Assembly: GCA_024704765.1 (NCBI GenBank)
Contig: JAKMXF010000357.1
Location: 1-64,000, forward strand
Reading direction: 5' to 3'
DNA: 64,000 nucleotides
DNA from: Oopsacas minuta
Lineage: Eukaryota > Porifera > Hexactinellida > Lyssacinosida > Leucopsacidae
In this document: positions 47,301-54,573 of the stretch, piece after piece
Layout of the letters: each line of letters starts with the position of its first letter
Position numbering within the stretch: the stretch's first letter is position 1
Translations under genes and position numbers: made by a program
Notes under the pieces: generated by a model
Told to the model about the DNA's origin: nothing
What the model saw: the letters and a program-made list of their open reading frames with translations, nothing else
Databases searched by the model: none

Positions 47301-50160
47301 GATTGTGCTACTAGTAAGTCACATTAAATATCCAGCCGTACCACTTTTCGAAAGGGTGAGCCGGAGTTGAGTTCCTTTACTACTTGAAGGGTTGTTAAGC
47401 TCATTTACAAGGTTGGCTACAGACCTTACCATAGATCGATATAATCTCATGCAGTAATTTGGTATAAAACTTGTTTGGTTTCAAGTTTTAGCACAGGGTG
47501 CAGATAAATATGTCCCCAGCCAAAGCCTAACTGTGAAGTAACACACAAAAAGCATATAGAGTAGAACCTCGTTAATACGTACACCAAGGGACCATCGAAA
47601 TTTGTACTCCTTATCTGGAGTATGTATTAACCGGAGTAAAACAATTGGATATCCATTGTACGGAAGAAAATTGTGTGGAATTTTGTTCTTTTTAACATAT
47701 GTCACTGTAATATACTGTATCCTTAGAAATTAATGATCATTGACCAGGGTGGCCGAGTGGTTAAGGCGTTGGACTTAAGTTCCAATGTGCGTATGCACAC
47801 ATGGGTTCGAACCCCATTCCTGGTATAACTTTTTGAACGAATTTATTAAGTAGAATAAATCTGATTTAACCTTATTAACATTTAGTTTAGCATAAATAAG
47901 TGACATACACGAGGTATAACCGTTCGGACCAAATAACAGTATTCATGTATAGTATCCAAACCGAAGATCGATATATTGTTTGCCCAACCAATTACTGATA
48001 ATATTCGATTAAATCAACCGAATACTGAACTAATTGCCAAATAATACTAGAATACAACCTTGAAATAAAGGTACAATTTCATGGTTAGTGGTTACTAAAC
48101 CCCTGGAAGGGACAGGGCCGGGACATCCTGTGAAATAACTAAAACACGGGCCAGGGCTAGAGTCCCTCAAAATTCGTAGGATGGTTCGTTCAAGCAGTTG
48201 AAATGTTATTCTACTTGCTGTATCATTATATTTATTCAGCAAGTAGAAATACGTCCACAAATTAAAAAGTTCTACCTAAGACAAATCCTATGGGGAGTAT
48301 TGTGATAATTGTATTATTATCATGTAGTGCTAGTGGTATTAGTGCAGCTCTAGCCCCATATTTCAGGGATATCCCTCTAGTTATCAAATGATATTCCAAT
48401 GCCTTCTCACAAGCTCATAATCACATCTAGTCAAGTATGTACAAGTACGTAACAATGTTAGTGTTGCAGCTAGTTCCCAAAATTCGGACCGGAACCGGAT
48501 CAATCTATTAAATTTCAGGACAAGACTGGACCGAACAGTCAACAAATTTCTTCCCCAGGAAAGGACTGAACCTAATACTGTTAATCTGTTATCAAAGTTG
48601 TGACGAAATAGAATTAGCAAATAATATATATTGAATACGAAATACGAATAATTCATTGAATATGACATGCAATTATGAATAGTATGAATGAAATGATATA
48701 AAATTATCAACTTTGTGCAGTCAGAACGGGCTTGGACCGGACACAACCGAGAATCAGATCGGATCAGACCAGAACGGACCGCTGCACACTAAACAATATG
48801 CATACAGCCATACAAATTCCTATAGGTATAATTAGAGAATGTTAGACCCCAACTTTTTCACGATGGTAACAATCGCTATATGCGCTTGATAAAACTCGTT
48901 GAGAGAAGATGATAAGCGAAAGATTTCGAAAATCAGTCGACGACTAAGCCAAATCCTATGGGGAATATCACATAAGTCACTGTAGTCAAATTGTATTGAT
49001 TTATGCATACAACTACTATAGTATCATCCTCATACTGTATATATTGAGCTACCGTTGTTCCCTGAATAAGAGCTGGGCAGATATTCATTTCGTGGCATTT
49101 TTTCGTCTAATTATTTTACAATTTTTGAAATTGATTATCTTAGTTTGTTGCATTAGTCAAATGAGGCGTCAATTTCATAATAAAAACTAGAGGTTACAAC
49201 GAATGAACTTACCATATTCGGTGTCTTAATCTCTAAAGGTGTGAACAGGAGAGTGAATACAGGCATACAGTAGACTCTCGTTAAGATAAGTTTCCACTAA
49301 CAAAAGATTCCACAAATTCAGATCATACGATGGTTATTCCATTGATATTACTCAGGTAAATGCAAACTCTGGATAAAGCGAATTAATTTTGACTGTCCGA
49401 GGGCGCGGTGTTCGTCTTAACGACGTTCCACTATATATGTGTATGTATATTTATATATACTTACTAAGAAAGTTAACCATTTTAGTACTGAGCCACTATA
49501 CCATTTAGTATAGTTGGAACAGTAATTTATCTATAGGGTGTTGATCAGATAATTATCAAGGAGTGCCTAACGCTCCTCTAGGCGTATGATTTTTGATGAA
49601 ATTATATTCAGGAGCGTGAAAATTGAATATCTCCCTACACAGTAATACTAATTTACTGATTTAGGCGTATAAAATTGTAGAAGAGGAACGCTAGGTGCGT
49701 GCTCCGAATAACGTGTAGAGCTCCCTGGTGGTGATAAATATGTATTCACAATTCTTGGAGCATTTTTCTGGCCTCAGGCGCTTATTCAGGGAAATAAAGT
49801 AATCAAAAATATCCGGATATTACTCATATTAGAGTAAATATAAAAGCACTGACCTTATAGTATGATAATTTTCGAAATTATTTTCAGAACCAGTAGACTC
49901 AGTGCAAGAATCTGTAGTTGTACCGTTAGTACTGTTAAGAGAAGGAGGAGGGCTGGGTTTTGGCAGGGTGCGAGGATGAAGAGCAGGGGGTAGAGGCTGT
50001 GAGGTGTAAGGATGAGAAACAGCGATTATTTCAGAGGCGGGATAGAGTTCACCGTCTTGAAAATAAATACTATTAGGTGATACATCACATTCTCCCTTTT
50101 TGAATTTCAGCATATATAGCAGGCTGATTATCTCTAGAACACTCTCTCTGATGTGAATAT
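20142..50160 (-). CDS. PSD: EFA6/PSD-like Arf guanine-nucleotide exchange factor (Sec7-PH), 5' end incomplete
   Basis: Twelve exons join in phase: 50160-49854, 45294-45055, 42233-42005, 39638-39332, 37587-37509, 34862-34782, 34710-34598, 31108-31050, 28512-28302, 27262-26947, 21039-20775 and 20339-20142. They give about 801 codons ending in TAA. The N-terminal 350 or so residues are low-complexity, Ser/Pro-rich and not recognisable. The Sec7 domain follows; it includes the glutamic-finger motif LEGESQEQDRIVEFFSKRY and DAIHVLVCSLLLLNADLHG. Next come a PH domain (EGPLYIKN.., RQWRIYYAQIRGPLLVLWS, KRNHVLRVN) and a C-terminal coiled coil (LEKEKQIEFLEKTIDELEND, then SELHRYRVYTCCIDLYDKDN). EFA6 proteins activate Arf6 at the plasma membrane; PH binds PIP2 and the C-terminus binds actin. 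Exons upstream are probably missing. The join from 39332 to 37587 is the least certain. Which PSD paralogue it matches cannot be said; the symbol is the family name. Confidence 0.88.
20640..20764 (+). repeat. GC-hairpin repeat copy ending in CTAG
   Basis: CTTCGCGTAGCGACA and the terminal CAAGCGAAGCACGCTAG, followed by T, match the copies at 38.9, 61.0 and 62.8 kb. It lies in the last EFA6 intron. Confidence 0.5.
20775..21039 (-). CDS. PSD: EFA6-like exon, end of PH domain and coiled coil
   Basis: DLLDMQGWVSAVNLTAALHS ends the PH domain (the MQ.W helix), matching human MQSWITRINVVAAMFS. SRPTIPIGPSKLEKEKQ and FLEKTIDELENDLEKY begin the coiled coil. Acceptor ATTCTTAG, donor GTAATT; phase 2 in, 0 out. 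Confidence 0.92.
23750..24172 (+). repeat. Dispersed repeat, copy 1 (second copy at 43087-43513)
   Basis: Two direct copies about 19.3 kb apart share long words such as TACGTCCCTGTTTACCCTAT, GTGGAAGCTAATCTCTAG and TACAGAGGTGTCAAAAGGTG. A short frame inside is readable in both (NLIGxKYRGVKRC, HIR, CTTR), so a coding origin is possible but not shown. Both copies are in EFA6 introns. Confidence 0.65.
24783..26333 (+). pseudogene. Decayed transposon-like coding remnant, possible BED finger
   Basis: The frame at 24783-25034 has DVWQKFYLIKVKATQEL followed by CEDCLFC, which resembles a BED zinc finger (W..F...., then CxxC) of hAT transposases. After its stop, coding-like fragments continue to 26333 with frameshifts and stops (for example NDIAWKQAMDSNPELKHF near 25600 and EQYLDDSSYCYVSRP near 26025). 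No terminal repeats were found. The BED match is weak and from pattern alone. Confidence 0.35.
26817..26939. mobile_element. MITE abutting the splice donor of the PH exon
   Basis: Starts CAGTAGAACCCGGATA and ends TATCCGAATTCCACTG, with TA after it at 26940-26941. The donor GTAAAT of the adjacent exon occupies 26946-26941, so the TA next to the element overlaps the last donor base. About 123 bp. Confidence 0.55.
26947..27262 (-). CDS. PSD: EFA6-like exon, PH domain
   Basis: Contains SVKEGPLYIKNITDIDGKRT, RQWRIYYAQIRGPLLVLWS, YPLTHSLARPCPEYAKRNHV and LRVNTCQRQVMLIDA. These match the strands and the ISIHHALATRASDYSKRPHV loop of human PSD. Acceptor TTTGCAG; donor GTAAAT; phase 1 in, 2 out. Confidence 0.92.
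27431..27757. mobile_element. Possible hAT-like MITE
   Basis: CAGGGGCTGCGCCAGCT at the left is inverted at the right as AGCTGGCGGCGCCACTG. Flanks GTTTCATG and GTTTATGT are similar but not identical. Lies in the intron between the PH exon and the last Sec7 exon. Confidence 0.35.
28302..28512 (-). CDS. PSD: EFA6-like exon, end of Sec7 and linker
   Basis: NLSKSMTFRDFYDNLLGQCN and GKNFPTSALKECYLSVKKKS match human NIGKRMTCGEFIGNLEGLND and FPRELLKALYSSIKNEK. The second half is a linker toward the PH domain. Acceptor ATTCTAG, donor GTTAGT; phase 0 in, 1 out. Confidence 0.92.
28605..29110. repeat. Repeat cluster: GC-hairpin fragment and TTTATATTCATAAAA family
   Basis: 28605-28675 carries a short version of the GC-hairpin repeat (GTTGCGAACACTTTGTGCTC, AGCCTCGAATTCAGC). 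TTTATATTCATAAAAACAAC, AACTTGAAAATGCGAA and TTCAGCGTAC follow, shared with the repeat at 32.6-32.9 kb. An 11-bp inverted pair GCTAGTGCGAC / GTCGCACTAGC spans 28945-29010. Confidence 0.5.
29580..29641 (+). repeat. GC-hairpin repeat fragment ending in CTAG
   Basis: CAAGGTACATGCGAACACAA, AGCGATAGCAAGACAAGCGT and GCTAG followed by T match the 3' end of the family. Confidence 0.4.
31050..31108 (-). CDS. PSD: EFA6-like exon, Sec7 core helix
   Basis: A 59-base exon coding DAIHVLVCSLLLLNADLHGQ (first residue shared with the previous exon), nearly identical to the Sec7 hydrophobic-groove helix DAVHTLTCALMLLNTDLHG. Acceptor GTATTTAG, donor GTGAGT; phase 1 in, 0 out. Longer open frames over it are read-through into introns. 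Confidence 0.92.
32338..33080 (-). repeat. Long dispersed repeat, inverted partner at 61775-62292
   Basis: The left end ATACGAGCCTCTGGCCCGTC with GCTTCGCGATGAAC and GCGCCTCGAGG is found inverted at 62230-62292. ACAAACAGACAAACAACAAT at the other end is inverted at 61790. Between are several copies of TATATTCATAAAAACAACAA, so the copy has an internal tandem structure not fully matched by the partner. Confidence 0.65.
33594..33779. mobile_element. MITE, CAGTGAAGTCTCC family, copy 1
   Basis: Shares most of its length with the copy at 38149-38332: GTCTCC..AAACGG, AAGCGGACAA, TTGCCAAGCATGTAAT, CAACGGACAG and GTTATTCGGAGAC. The ends are inverted repeats and TA precedes the left end. Pogo or Tc1 type is inferred from the TA. 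Confidence 0.6.
34598..34710 (-). CDS. PSD: EFA6-like exon, Sec7 with glutamic finger
   Basis: VYLRHLKLEGESQEQDRIV then EFFSKRYHACNQQRIGSA. The Glu in GESQ corresponds to the catalytic glutamic finger (GEAQ in ARNO), so exchange activity should be retained. Acceptor TTTTCAG, donor GTATTT; phase 2 in, 1 out. Confidence 0.92.
34782..34862 (-). CDS. PSD: EFA6-like exon, early Sec7
   Basis: TVEANELGLLYSSFFDFTEL then GLVDAF, corresponding to the VAEEYLSFFDFTGMTLDQAL stretch of the family. A nearer AG (before 34823) would also keep the frame but would drop the ANE..LLYSS part that aligns with relatives, so the distal acceptor ATTATCTAG is preferred. Donor GTAATT; phase 2 on both sides. Confidence 0.85.
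34895..35030 (-). repeat. GC-hairpin repeat copy, inverted
   Basis: AAGTCGCTGCGCGACAGCTT, then CTGAGCGACAGG and TGCCTCGAATTC. Begins 33 bases upstream of the Sec7 exon at 34782-34862 in the direction of transcription, so it reaches into the acceptor/branch-point region of that exon. Confidence 0.5.
35530..35765 (+). repeat. Repeat related to 38340-38480, blocks in swapped order
   Basis: The block GGGCCTGGCTCGGACAAG precedes the block GAATTGATTGAAGAAACTGG / GGCATACAGGGGTATT, while at 38.4 kb the order is reversed. That is what a tandem unit cut at different points would give. Confidence 0.55.
36024..36165 (-). repeat. GC-hairpin repeat end, inverted relative to 38820-38947
   Basis: CTAGCGCGATTCGATTGCTA, GGTCGCTGCACGACAGCTTG and CTCGGCACTACATGCC are the inverse of the block at 38.8-38.9 kb. 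Similarity continues past the CTAG into TTATT.ATTAATTG, so CTAG is not a strict boundary for this pair. Confidence 0.55.
37319..37439. mobile_element. MITE in EFA6 intron
   Basis: Starts CAGTGGAACCTGCATAAACC and ends TACAAGTTCTACTG followed by TA. About 120 bp, 70 bases past the donor of the exon ending at 37509. Confidence 0.45.
37509..37587 (-). CDS. PSD: EFA6-like exon, start of Sec7
   Basis: IMQKASGMYKLEGYTDQEVC then QMLAP, corresponding to ARRLYxLEGFKxSEVA at the start of the family Sec7 domain. Acceptor CATTAG, donor GTAAGT; phase 1 in, 2 out. Confidence 0.85.
38149..38332. mobile_element. MITE, CAGTGGAGTCTCC family, copy 2
   Basis: Second copy of the element at 33594-33779 in the same orientation, with TA before it. 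It starts CAGTGGAGTCTCCCC and ends GGAGACCCCTCTC followed by TA. Confidence 0.6.
38340..38947 (+). repeat. Full-length copy of the GC-hairpin dispersed repeat
   Basis: About 600 bp shared along its length with 62310-62872: GATTGAAGAAACTGGAGG, GGCATACAGGGGTATT, GAGTGCCGAGAT, AGGCACATAGTGCCGAG, and the 3' end CTGTCGCGCAGCGACC followed by CAAGCGAAGCCCGCTAG and T. The hairpin GTCGC-GCA-GCGAC lies 17 bases before CTAG. Confidence 0.6.
39332..39638 (-). CDS. PSD: EFA6-like exon, basic and serine-rich
   Basis: Starts LSSLSLDARIKKRKTPNPPK and includes MRKRSSGYDNPSKLSA and a helical end MFIDLRKTC. The acceptor TTTTTAG is strong. The donor chosen (GTGTAG) is weak and was picked because it alone leaves the phase 1 needed by the next exon. 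An unseen small exon between this and 37587 remains possible. Confidence 0.6.
39694..39846. mobile_element. MITE 56 bp upstream of an EFA6 acceptor
   Basis: CAGTAGAACTCAGTTAGCAC opens it and TATCCGAGTTCTACTG closes it, with TA at 39692-39693 and 39847-39848. Same end family as 58891-58991. Confidence 0.6.
40320..41265. repeat. Long imperfect foldback, about 0.9 kb
   Basis: The left half is matched by the inverted right half over several hundred bases: ACATACCCTTGTGATACATT against AATGTATCACAAGGGTATGG, GATCGAAGTGACGTCA against TGACGTCACTTCGATC, and CATAGCCTACTAAAGAT against CTTTAGTAGGCAATG. The loop is about 50 bases around 40858-40908. GC-rich ends of the GGGGCGCAGCC type lie just outside at 40231 and 41330. 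Its left arm overlaps a spurious open frame. Confidence 0.7.
42005..42233 (-). CDS. PSD: EFA6-like exon, serine-rich N-terminal region
   Basis: WHRMNPDNRRDSQQEVLFCT, then SLEDSLDDDLNSVCSEYSRS and STASSLVSNKDSTKL. Low-complexity and acidic/serine-rich, as in the disordered N-terminal half of EFA6 proteins. Acceptor CTCTGAG, donor GTGAGT; phase 2 in, 0 out. Confidence 0.7.
43087..43513 (+). repeat. Dispersed repeat, copy 2 of 23750-24172
   Basis: Direct copy with scattered substitutions; shared words include TACGTCCCTGTTTACCCTAT and TACAGAGGTGTCAAAAGGTG. Unclassified. Confidence 0.65.
43630..43700. repeat. GATC-rich palindromic repeat, inverted partner at 46467-46530
   Basis: AGATCTAGATCCTTCTTGAG and GGATCTTTCGAAGATCG are inverted at 46.5 kb as CTCAAAAAGGATCTAGATCC and CGATCTTTGATCG. 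Probably ends of the same small element. Confidence 0.4.
45055..45294 (-). CDS. PSD: EFA6-like exon, N-terminal region
   Basis: HAHLPLSQRRILLQIPTVSL, then SDTVCESIRDKEDSSYLEFY and LSDLLERDKYATCKP. No known domain. Acceptor TCTAATAG, donor GTATTT; phase 2 on both sides, joining neighbours exactly. Confidence 0.7.
45470..45925. repeat. Older copy of the foldback element at 57.1-57.8 kb
   Basis: CTTAGTCTATTAAATTCAAT, AAAAGTGGAACTA, CAATTAATAGTGCAAC, AATAGACTAAGCTGTC and later TTTTGCTAGAGGC, GTGTCCGATTGAT and AAGGGGAGAAGCACACC appear in the same order as at 57.1-57.8 kb. Here the two hairpin arms have diverged and carry small indels. Confidence 0.65.
47559..47705. mobile_element. MITE with AGTAGAACCTCGTTAAT end
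   Basis: The left end AGTAGAACCTCGTTAATACG matches the pogo-like MITE family in this window; CACTGTA near 47703 may be the right end. Weakly bounded. Confidence 0.3.
47743..47825 (+). tRNA. tRNA-Leu (anticodon TAA)
   Basis: Acceptor stem ACCAGGG pairs with the TCCTGGT end, discriminator A. A-box TGGCCGAGTGG and B-box GGTTCGAACCC are perfect. Anticodon stem TTGGA/TCCAA encloses CTTAAGT, anticodon TAA at 47776-47778. The long variable arm TGTGCGTATGCACA forms the class II hairpin expected of tRNA-Leu. No intron. It lies inside an EFA6 intron on the opposite strand. Confidence 0.96.
47830..47834 (+). terminator. RNA polymerase III terminator of the tRNA
   Basis: TTTTT starts five bases after the mature 3' end, the usual pol III stop. 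Confidence 0.75.
48459..48791. mobile_element. Non-autonomous hAT-like element
   Basis: Ends TAGTGTTGCAGC and GCTGCACACTA are inverted. Flanks AACAATGT and AACAATAT are an 8-bp near-duplication with one mismatch. The interior is full of CGGACCGGAACCGG / CGGATCAG words. No transposase. Confidence 0.5.
49268..49433. mobile_element. MITE with TA flanks
   Basis: CAGTAGACTCTCGTTAAGA at the left is inverted as TCTTAACGACGTTCCACTA at the right; TA on both sides. About 166 bp. Confidence 0.5.
49854..50160 (-). CDS. PSD: EFA6-like exon, most 5' well-supported
   Basis: Reads IHIRESVLEIISLLYMLKFK then KGECDVSPNSIYFQDGELYP and a proline-rich stretch with PPALHPRTLPKPSPPPS. Acceptor ATTACAG, donor GTCAGT; phase 1 in, 2 out, joining the next exon. 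No start codon need lie here: the frame enters from an upstream exon. Confidence 0.65.
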
Positions 50161-50201
50161 CTGTAATAATAGGTATATATGTTGTAGTCTATTAGAGATT
50201 T

Positions 50202-50276
50202 CGTGTGTACACGTACCCACTGAATTATCCCGTGTGTACACGTACTCACGAACTTTCACGGGTGTACGGGTACACG
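50202..50276. repeat. GTACACG repeat cluster
   Basis: CGTGTGTACACGTACCCAC and CGTGTGTACACGTACTCAC follow each other with a 29-base period, and a related CGGGTGTACGGGTACACG follows. Starts 42 bases upstream of an EFA6 exon acceptor. Confidence 0.6.
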
Positions 50277-52535
50277 CGATGCATCGTGAATGTATTAGGA
50301 AACATATATGCAAGTGGGTCATTAAAATGTGTTTGACTTCAAGGCATGGCAGGGAGTCATAAAGGTTATTCGGAGAACGCTGCTAGCGCTCCTCCTATCA
50401 AATTCATAAGTCTTAATCAGAAAATTTCTGGTACGGTATAGGGAAATATTCTCAATTTTGAAGCTCCGAAATGTAATTTAATCAAAATATCTTGCACTCC
50501 TAGATAATTTCGTGCACAAGGGATGGTATTATATCGCATTAATTGGTCCATTACCAGTTACAACTAAACTTAGTTGGTCCTGGCTGTGTAGAATTTGTCC
50601 AAGGCGGCCAATTATGGCCGACATCAATTATAAGAAATATTCTTGACCAGTCCGATCAAAATCCCATTCACAAGTAGCTATCGACCCCTAAGGCCCAATT
50701 CAGCAACCAAGAGGTAGTTAGACATCCGGATAACATCCTGCAGCAAGCCTGACAATAATCCGAGGTAAATTATTCAGTCAGTTCAAATAGTCAATAAAAT
50801 ACAAAGAATCTTGCATTAGGAACAATATGTAAAATAATTCGCATTCGATCAAACCTGTTCAGCAACTAGATATAGCTTCCAAATACTCCAACCAACCAGG
50901 TGGTACAGAGAGACTAGGCCCAGTTATAGTCGACAATAACTGTTTCCGGACCATTCAAATCGTTATCATACTATTACTTTGAATGTAGTATATTTTAATC
51001 ACCCTAATGTATATGAGTCTTCTAATACACTGCAGGCCTGGTCGAAGCAAATATTTATTAGTCCACAATAGCCGGTCCGGCAATGGCCAGACTTTCCGTA
51101 CTGGCTCCGCCTTCCATGTACTGAAGAAATCGTGTTTACGCCTATACACGAATTCTCTAATACTGTTTTGACAGAAATGGGGCCCCTATAGATTGATCCA
51201 GGACACAAATGCAGACTTGGACCTTCTAACGCTTAATATTTATTTGATTAAAGTTATGAGCTTACTTTTCGCAGTTCAAGTTTCATTTAGAATTTTAGAT
51301 GTATAAATATGTACGTACCATTAAAGGTATGGATTGAAACCTAATTCTGAAATGTTTTCAATCTGATCTATAAAACTAACTTAAATCGTCATCAAAATTG
51401 ATGGTATCCCAGCATTCTACGAGAAATCCACGATAATGTTAGGCATCAATGTGCACGCTACTCATATAACATTGCAAAAGATATGCTTTGGGCCTGGGAT
51501 GTCAAAGCAGATCATTTCTTAAGTGGAAAATTGTATTCACAGACAAAAGAATCAATCTACACTGAAAGGGGCGTCGCTAAAGCACGGAAGGGACAAGTAG
51601 TCTTGAAGAAATTTCAAATGTTTAGTTGTTGGACATTTAGCCTTGCAAATCAGAGAGCATTTGTTTTGACTTTTGACGTATGTGGTAATCAATTTTCTCA
51701 ATTCTGGAGCGAAATTGATAAAATATCTCAGGAGCAACTTTACATTTCCTAATCGTGAATAATGTATTAACCATCTCTCGACTGGATACCTACTTACCGC
51801 CCTCTAGCCAAGAAAAGGAGATCGAAATTAGAGAGGGAATGATTCTAGGCGGAATTACTTTAATTTTGAAATATTAATCACATCGACGTGAAATGTAATA
51901 AAAAACGCTTGGTAACTGTTGTTCCCTACACTATTTTGTGATTTTGAGACCAAATATGTGTCAAGCAACAAATTTGAAAGTTCTACTAGAAAAAACTTGT
52001 CCGTTCCAGCTTATATAGATTTCGGTTGAAGTGAATTGACATAGTATACAAAATATTTATTACACTCACAAACGGTCAAATAAAGGAGGGAGACGTTTGT
52101 ATAAAATATTAAGGTTCCTCTCTGGAACTTGAATAGTGCATCAAGAACACTGGAAAACATCAAAGGGTTCTTATTCCACAGAGAACGGAAATACAAATAA
52201 CCAGCTACAAAAATGCGTTAAGAAGGACATTCAAGGAACAAATGTCCCTATCCACAAGCGCTATCATCCGGCCGGTATTAGACCGTTGTGAGTAGAAAGA
52301 ATATTTTCGAATGCATAATAAGTCAATGCACTCTGACTGAAGTAATGATTAATCTATTGAAAACGCCATTGAGAGGAATTTAGGTTCAAAAATTGTTTTA
52401 AATGAAATGCATTTTAGTTTTACACACAACTGCAACATTTACACTATTTCAATAATAGTAAAGTGCGAGAATATCATTGGTCCACGAATGTAAATGTAAC
52501 AGTTACGTCATAACTCCAAAATACAATCGAAATCA

Positions 52536-52583
52536 AAATTATGCGAACATGGGTCTCCCGAGATACCCATGTTCGCATAATTT
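52536..52583. repeat. Perfect 19-bp hairpin
   Basis: AAATTATGCGAACATGGGT is exactly inverted as ACCCATGTTCGCATAATTT around a 10-base centre that can extend the stem by CTC/GAG with a bulge. Confidence 0.65.
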
Positions 52584-52607
52584 GTCTATGTTAGTGTACT
52601 TGTGGTA

Positions 52608-52824
52608 TCATAAGTGATACGTCTTCATTGAAAGACATAATAAACTACTTAGCACATAAGGTACTAAATTTTTAGATTACATAGGATCCTATGTAAATAA
52701 AAATCGGTTAAACGTACTACTTTTTCTTCTCTCTTGAGGGTTCCGAGTTCTACTGGATATACATGCATAAAGATTAATCCGAAGTTGTTTAATACGTCTT
52801 TTAATGAAGACGTATCACTTATGA
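52608..52824. mobile_element. Small element bounded by 22-bp perfect inverted repeats
   Basis: TCATAAGTGATACGTCTTCA (52608-52627, followed by TT) is exactly inverted ending at 52824. About 217 bp, no coding capacity. No certain target duplication. Confidence 0.5.
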
Positions 52825-53616
52825 GTACTTATTTTATAATACATATTATACGTTCAATCTACAATTATTGGTGACGTAACCTATATTTGGCTGATTGCTG
52901 AACTGAATATATTGTATGGAGACAGTAGTTCTCGAGTGTTAATGAGAAATAACAGCATAGTTGACCAAATTATATACTACTTGATAATAATGTGATATAT
53001 ACAAGTCTAGCAATGTCAAAATCCATCTACAGATTTATCTGAAATTACTGTGTAGCATGCTACTTACATGTTTATAGCAACTAGTTACAAATAGCGCAGT
53101 AAATGCATGTAGGAAATATTGGTATGTATGTTGATTAGTGATTACATAAATATATTTGCATTTTAGTTAACACATAGTATCATCAGTAGAAATTATATAA
53201 GAATAATCTTACTCAATTTGGACAGTGAAATATATAAAAAATGTTTTATCGTAGAATGCATATCCATGGTACAAATATTTTAGTGAATGCATTGCCTTAG
53301 TGCCTTTTTCGAACTTTGGCACACTAAATTCTTCAATATTATTTCAGGCACACTTGACAAGCAGGAATTCAACTTTAGTAAACCCGTAGCGTCAAATGTT
53401 ACTAGAAATATATCATGAATATGAAAATACTGGTGTTATAGGATTAATTCTTGTTGACATTTAGCATTTTCAAGTCCAGAGAGCCAGAATGAAGCACTTC
53501 AAAGCATATTTAACACATTAGTTGTATGTCAGTGTGAATTAGGTGGTCTCAACAACGTTCTAAGAAACATAAGCACACAAGTGTGCCGCGGCACACAGAT
53601 AAGAACCACCGCCTTA

Positions 53617-53690
53617 GTACTGTTGTATGACAGATTTACTACCATGACAGTTTATACTATTTCAATTAACGGTACCATGGATACTCAATA
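53617..53690. repeat. Repeat with exact inverted copy at 58810-58884
   Basis: 34 bases from 53617 are identical to the reverse complement of 58851-58884, and GGTACCATGGATAC further on is inverted at 58820-58835. Low divergence implies recent movement or gene conversion. Confidence 0.6.
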
Positions 53691-54565
53691 TCCATGACAG
53701 GATTAGTACCCTTAGATGGGGCGCATACATTAGTTCTACTGGGAATATTGGCAGTGCCTCTGCCCTTGAAATATGATTGCAGAGCTATAATAAAATAATC
53801 AAAACTTGAGATGTTGTCGATAGAGCGAATGTATATTAGCTATGAATATCTGGTATTTAAGGCGAATTCATATTTTGAGAAACACTGAATGCTTCCTTAA
53901 ATATCTAAAAACCTGCACAAACGCTTTAAAAGCAAAAAATCCACCGATCCGCCATTTTGCAAACTTTTCTAATAATTAGTCTAACAAAAGTCTATCCAAA
54001 CACATAATTAGCATGGACTCCACATCCCCGCCCCTATGTAGCATAATAACGAGTACAAATGAAAACTCCCAGACCGATAAGGTAGTGAACAAAATCCCTA
54101 ATCCCCTCCCAATGGTACGGGTTTATAATTAATACAATAAAATGTCCTATCACGTCCTCGTTTCTATAAATAACAGCGACAACATAGCTAAATAAATTCG
54201 ATCTATCACAACATCTCAAATTTAGGTTATTTAAATATAGCTCTACAATCATAATTAAGAGTAGAAGCACTGCCAATTTTCCGAGTAGAACTAATGCCTA
54301 CACATTGAAAAAGTAGAACTAACGTTACAAAAGAAAATTAGAACTAATGCCGCGTTCCCCCTTACATCATGACATAAAATCGTATAACTCAACTCTTAGT
54401 TCTTATCACACTGATAATAATGCATTTTCAATGGTTTCTTTGTTTCTGCTCTAGAGTTATATTACATAACTATAGTTTTAGTGATACGATCATTGAGTAG
54501 TGGATGACCTACTATACTGTCATAATTTATGTTTCTTAGTAATGTGTTCGGATAGCCAATTAATT

Positions 54566-54573
54566 GTCTAACG
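54566..54573. repeat. Target-site duplication, left copy
   Basis: GTCTAACG, identical to 56838-56845. TA at positions 4-5 fits the Buster-type hAT target pattern rather than the Ac-type pattern. Confidence 0.85.

Larger units (their letters stand above)
50161..54573. other. EFA6 5' intron, part before the hAT element
   Basis: Besides the GTACACG cluster it holds hairpins at 52536-52583 and 52608-52824, and a palindrome GTGTGCCGCGGCACAC at 53581-53596. An open frame at 51483-51752 is unrecognised. No supported exon. Confidence 0.5.

Noticed and set aside
48384-48746. Open frame of 120 codons on the minus strand
   Set aside because: It runs across the CGGACCGG-rich hAT-like MITE; the peptide is a by-product of that repeat.
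50153-50362. Open frame on the plus strand over the GTACACG cluster
   Set aside because: Explained by the short repeat units and by antisense of the EFA6 acceptor region.
51483-51752. Open frame of 89 codons on the plus strand
   Set aside because: An overlapping minus-strand frame is equally open, and neither shows a known domain or other copies in the window.
53581-53596. GTGTGCCGCGGCACAC palindrome as a regulatory operator
   Set aside because: Such GC-rich palindromes are common at hAT ends; no other sign of regulation is present.
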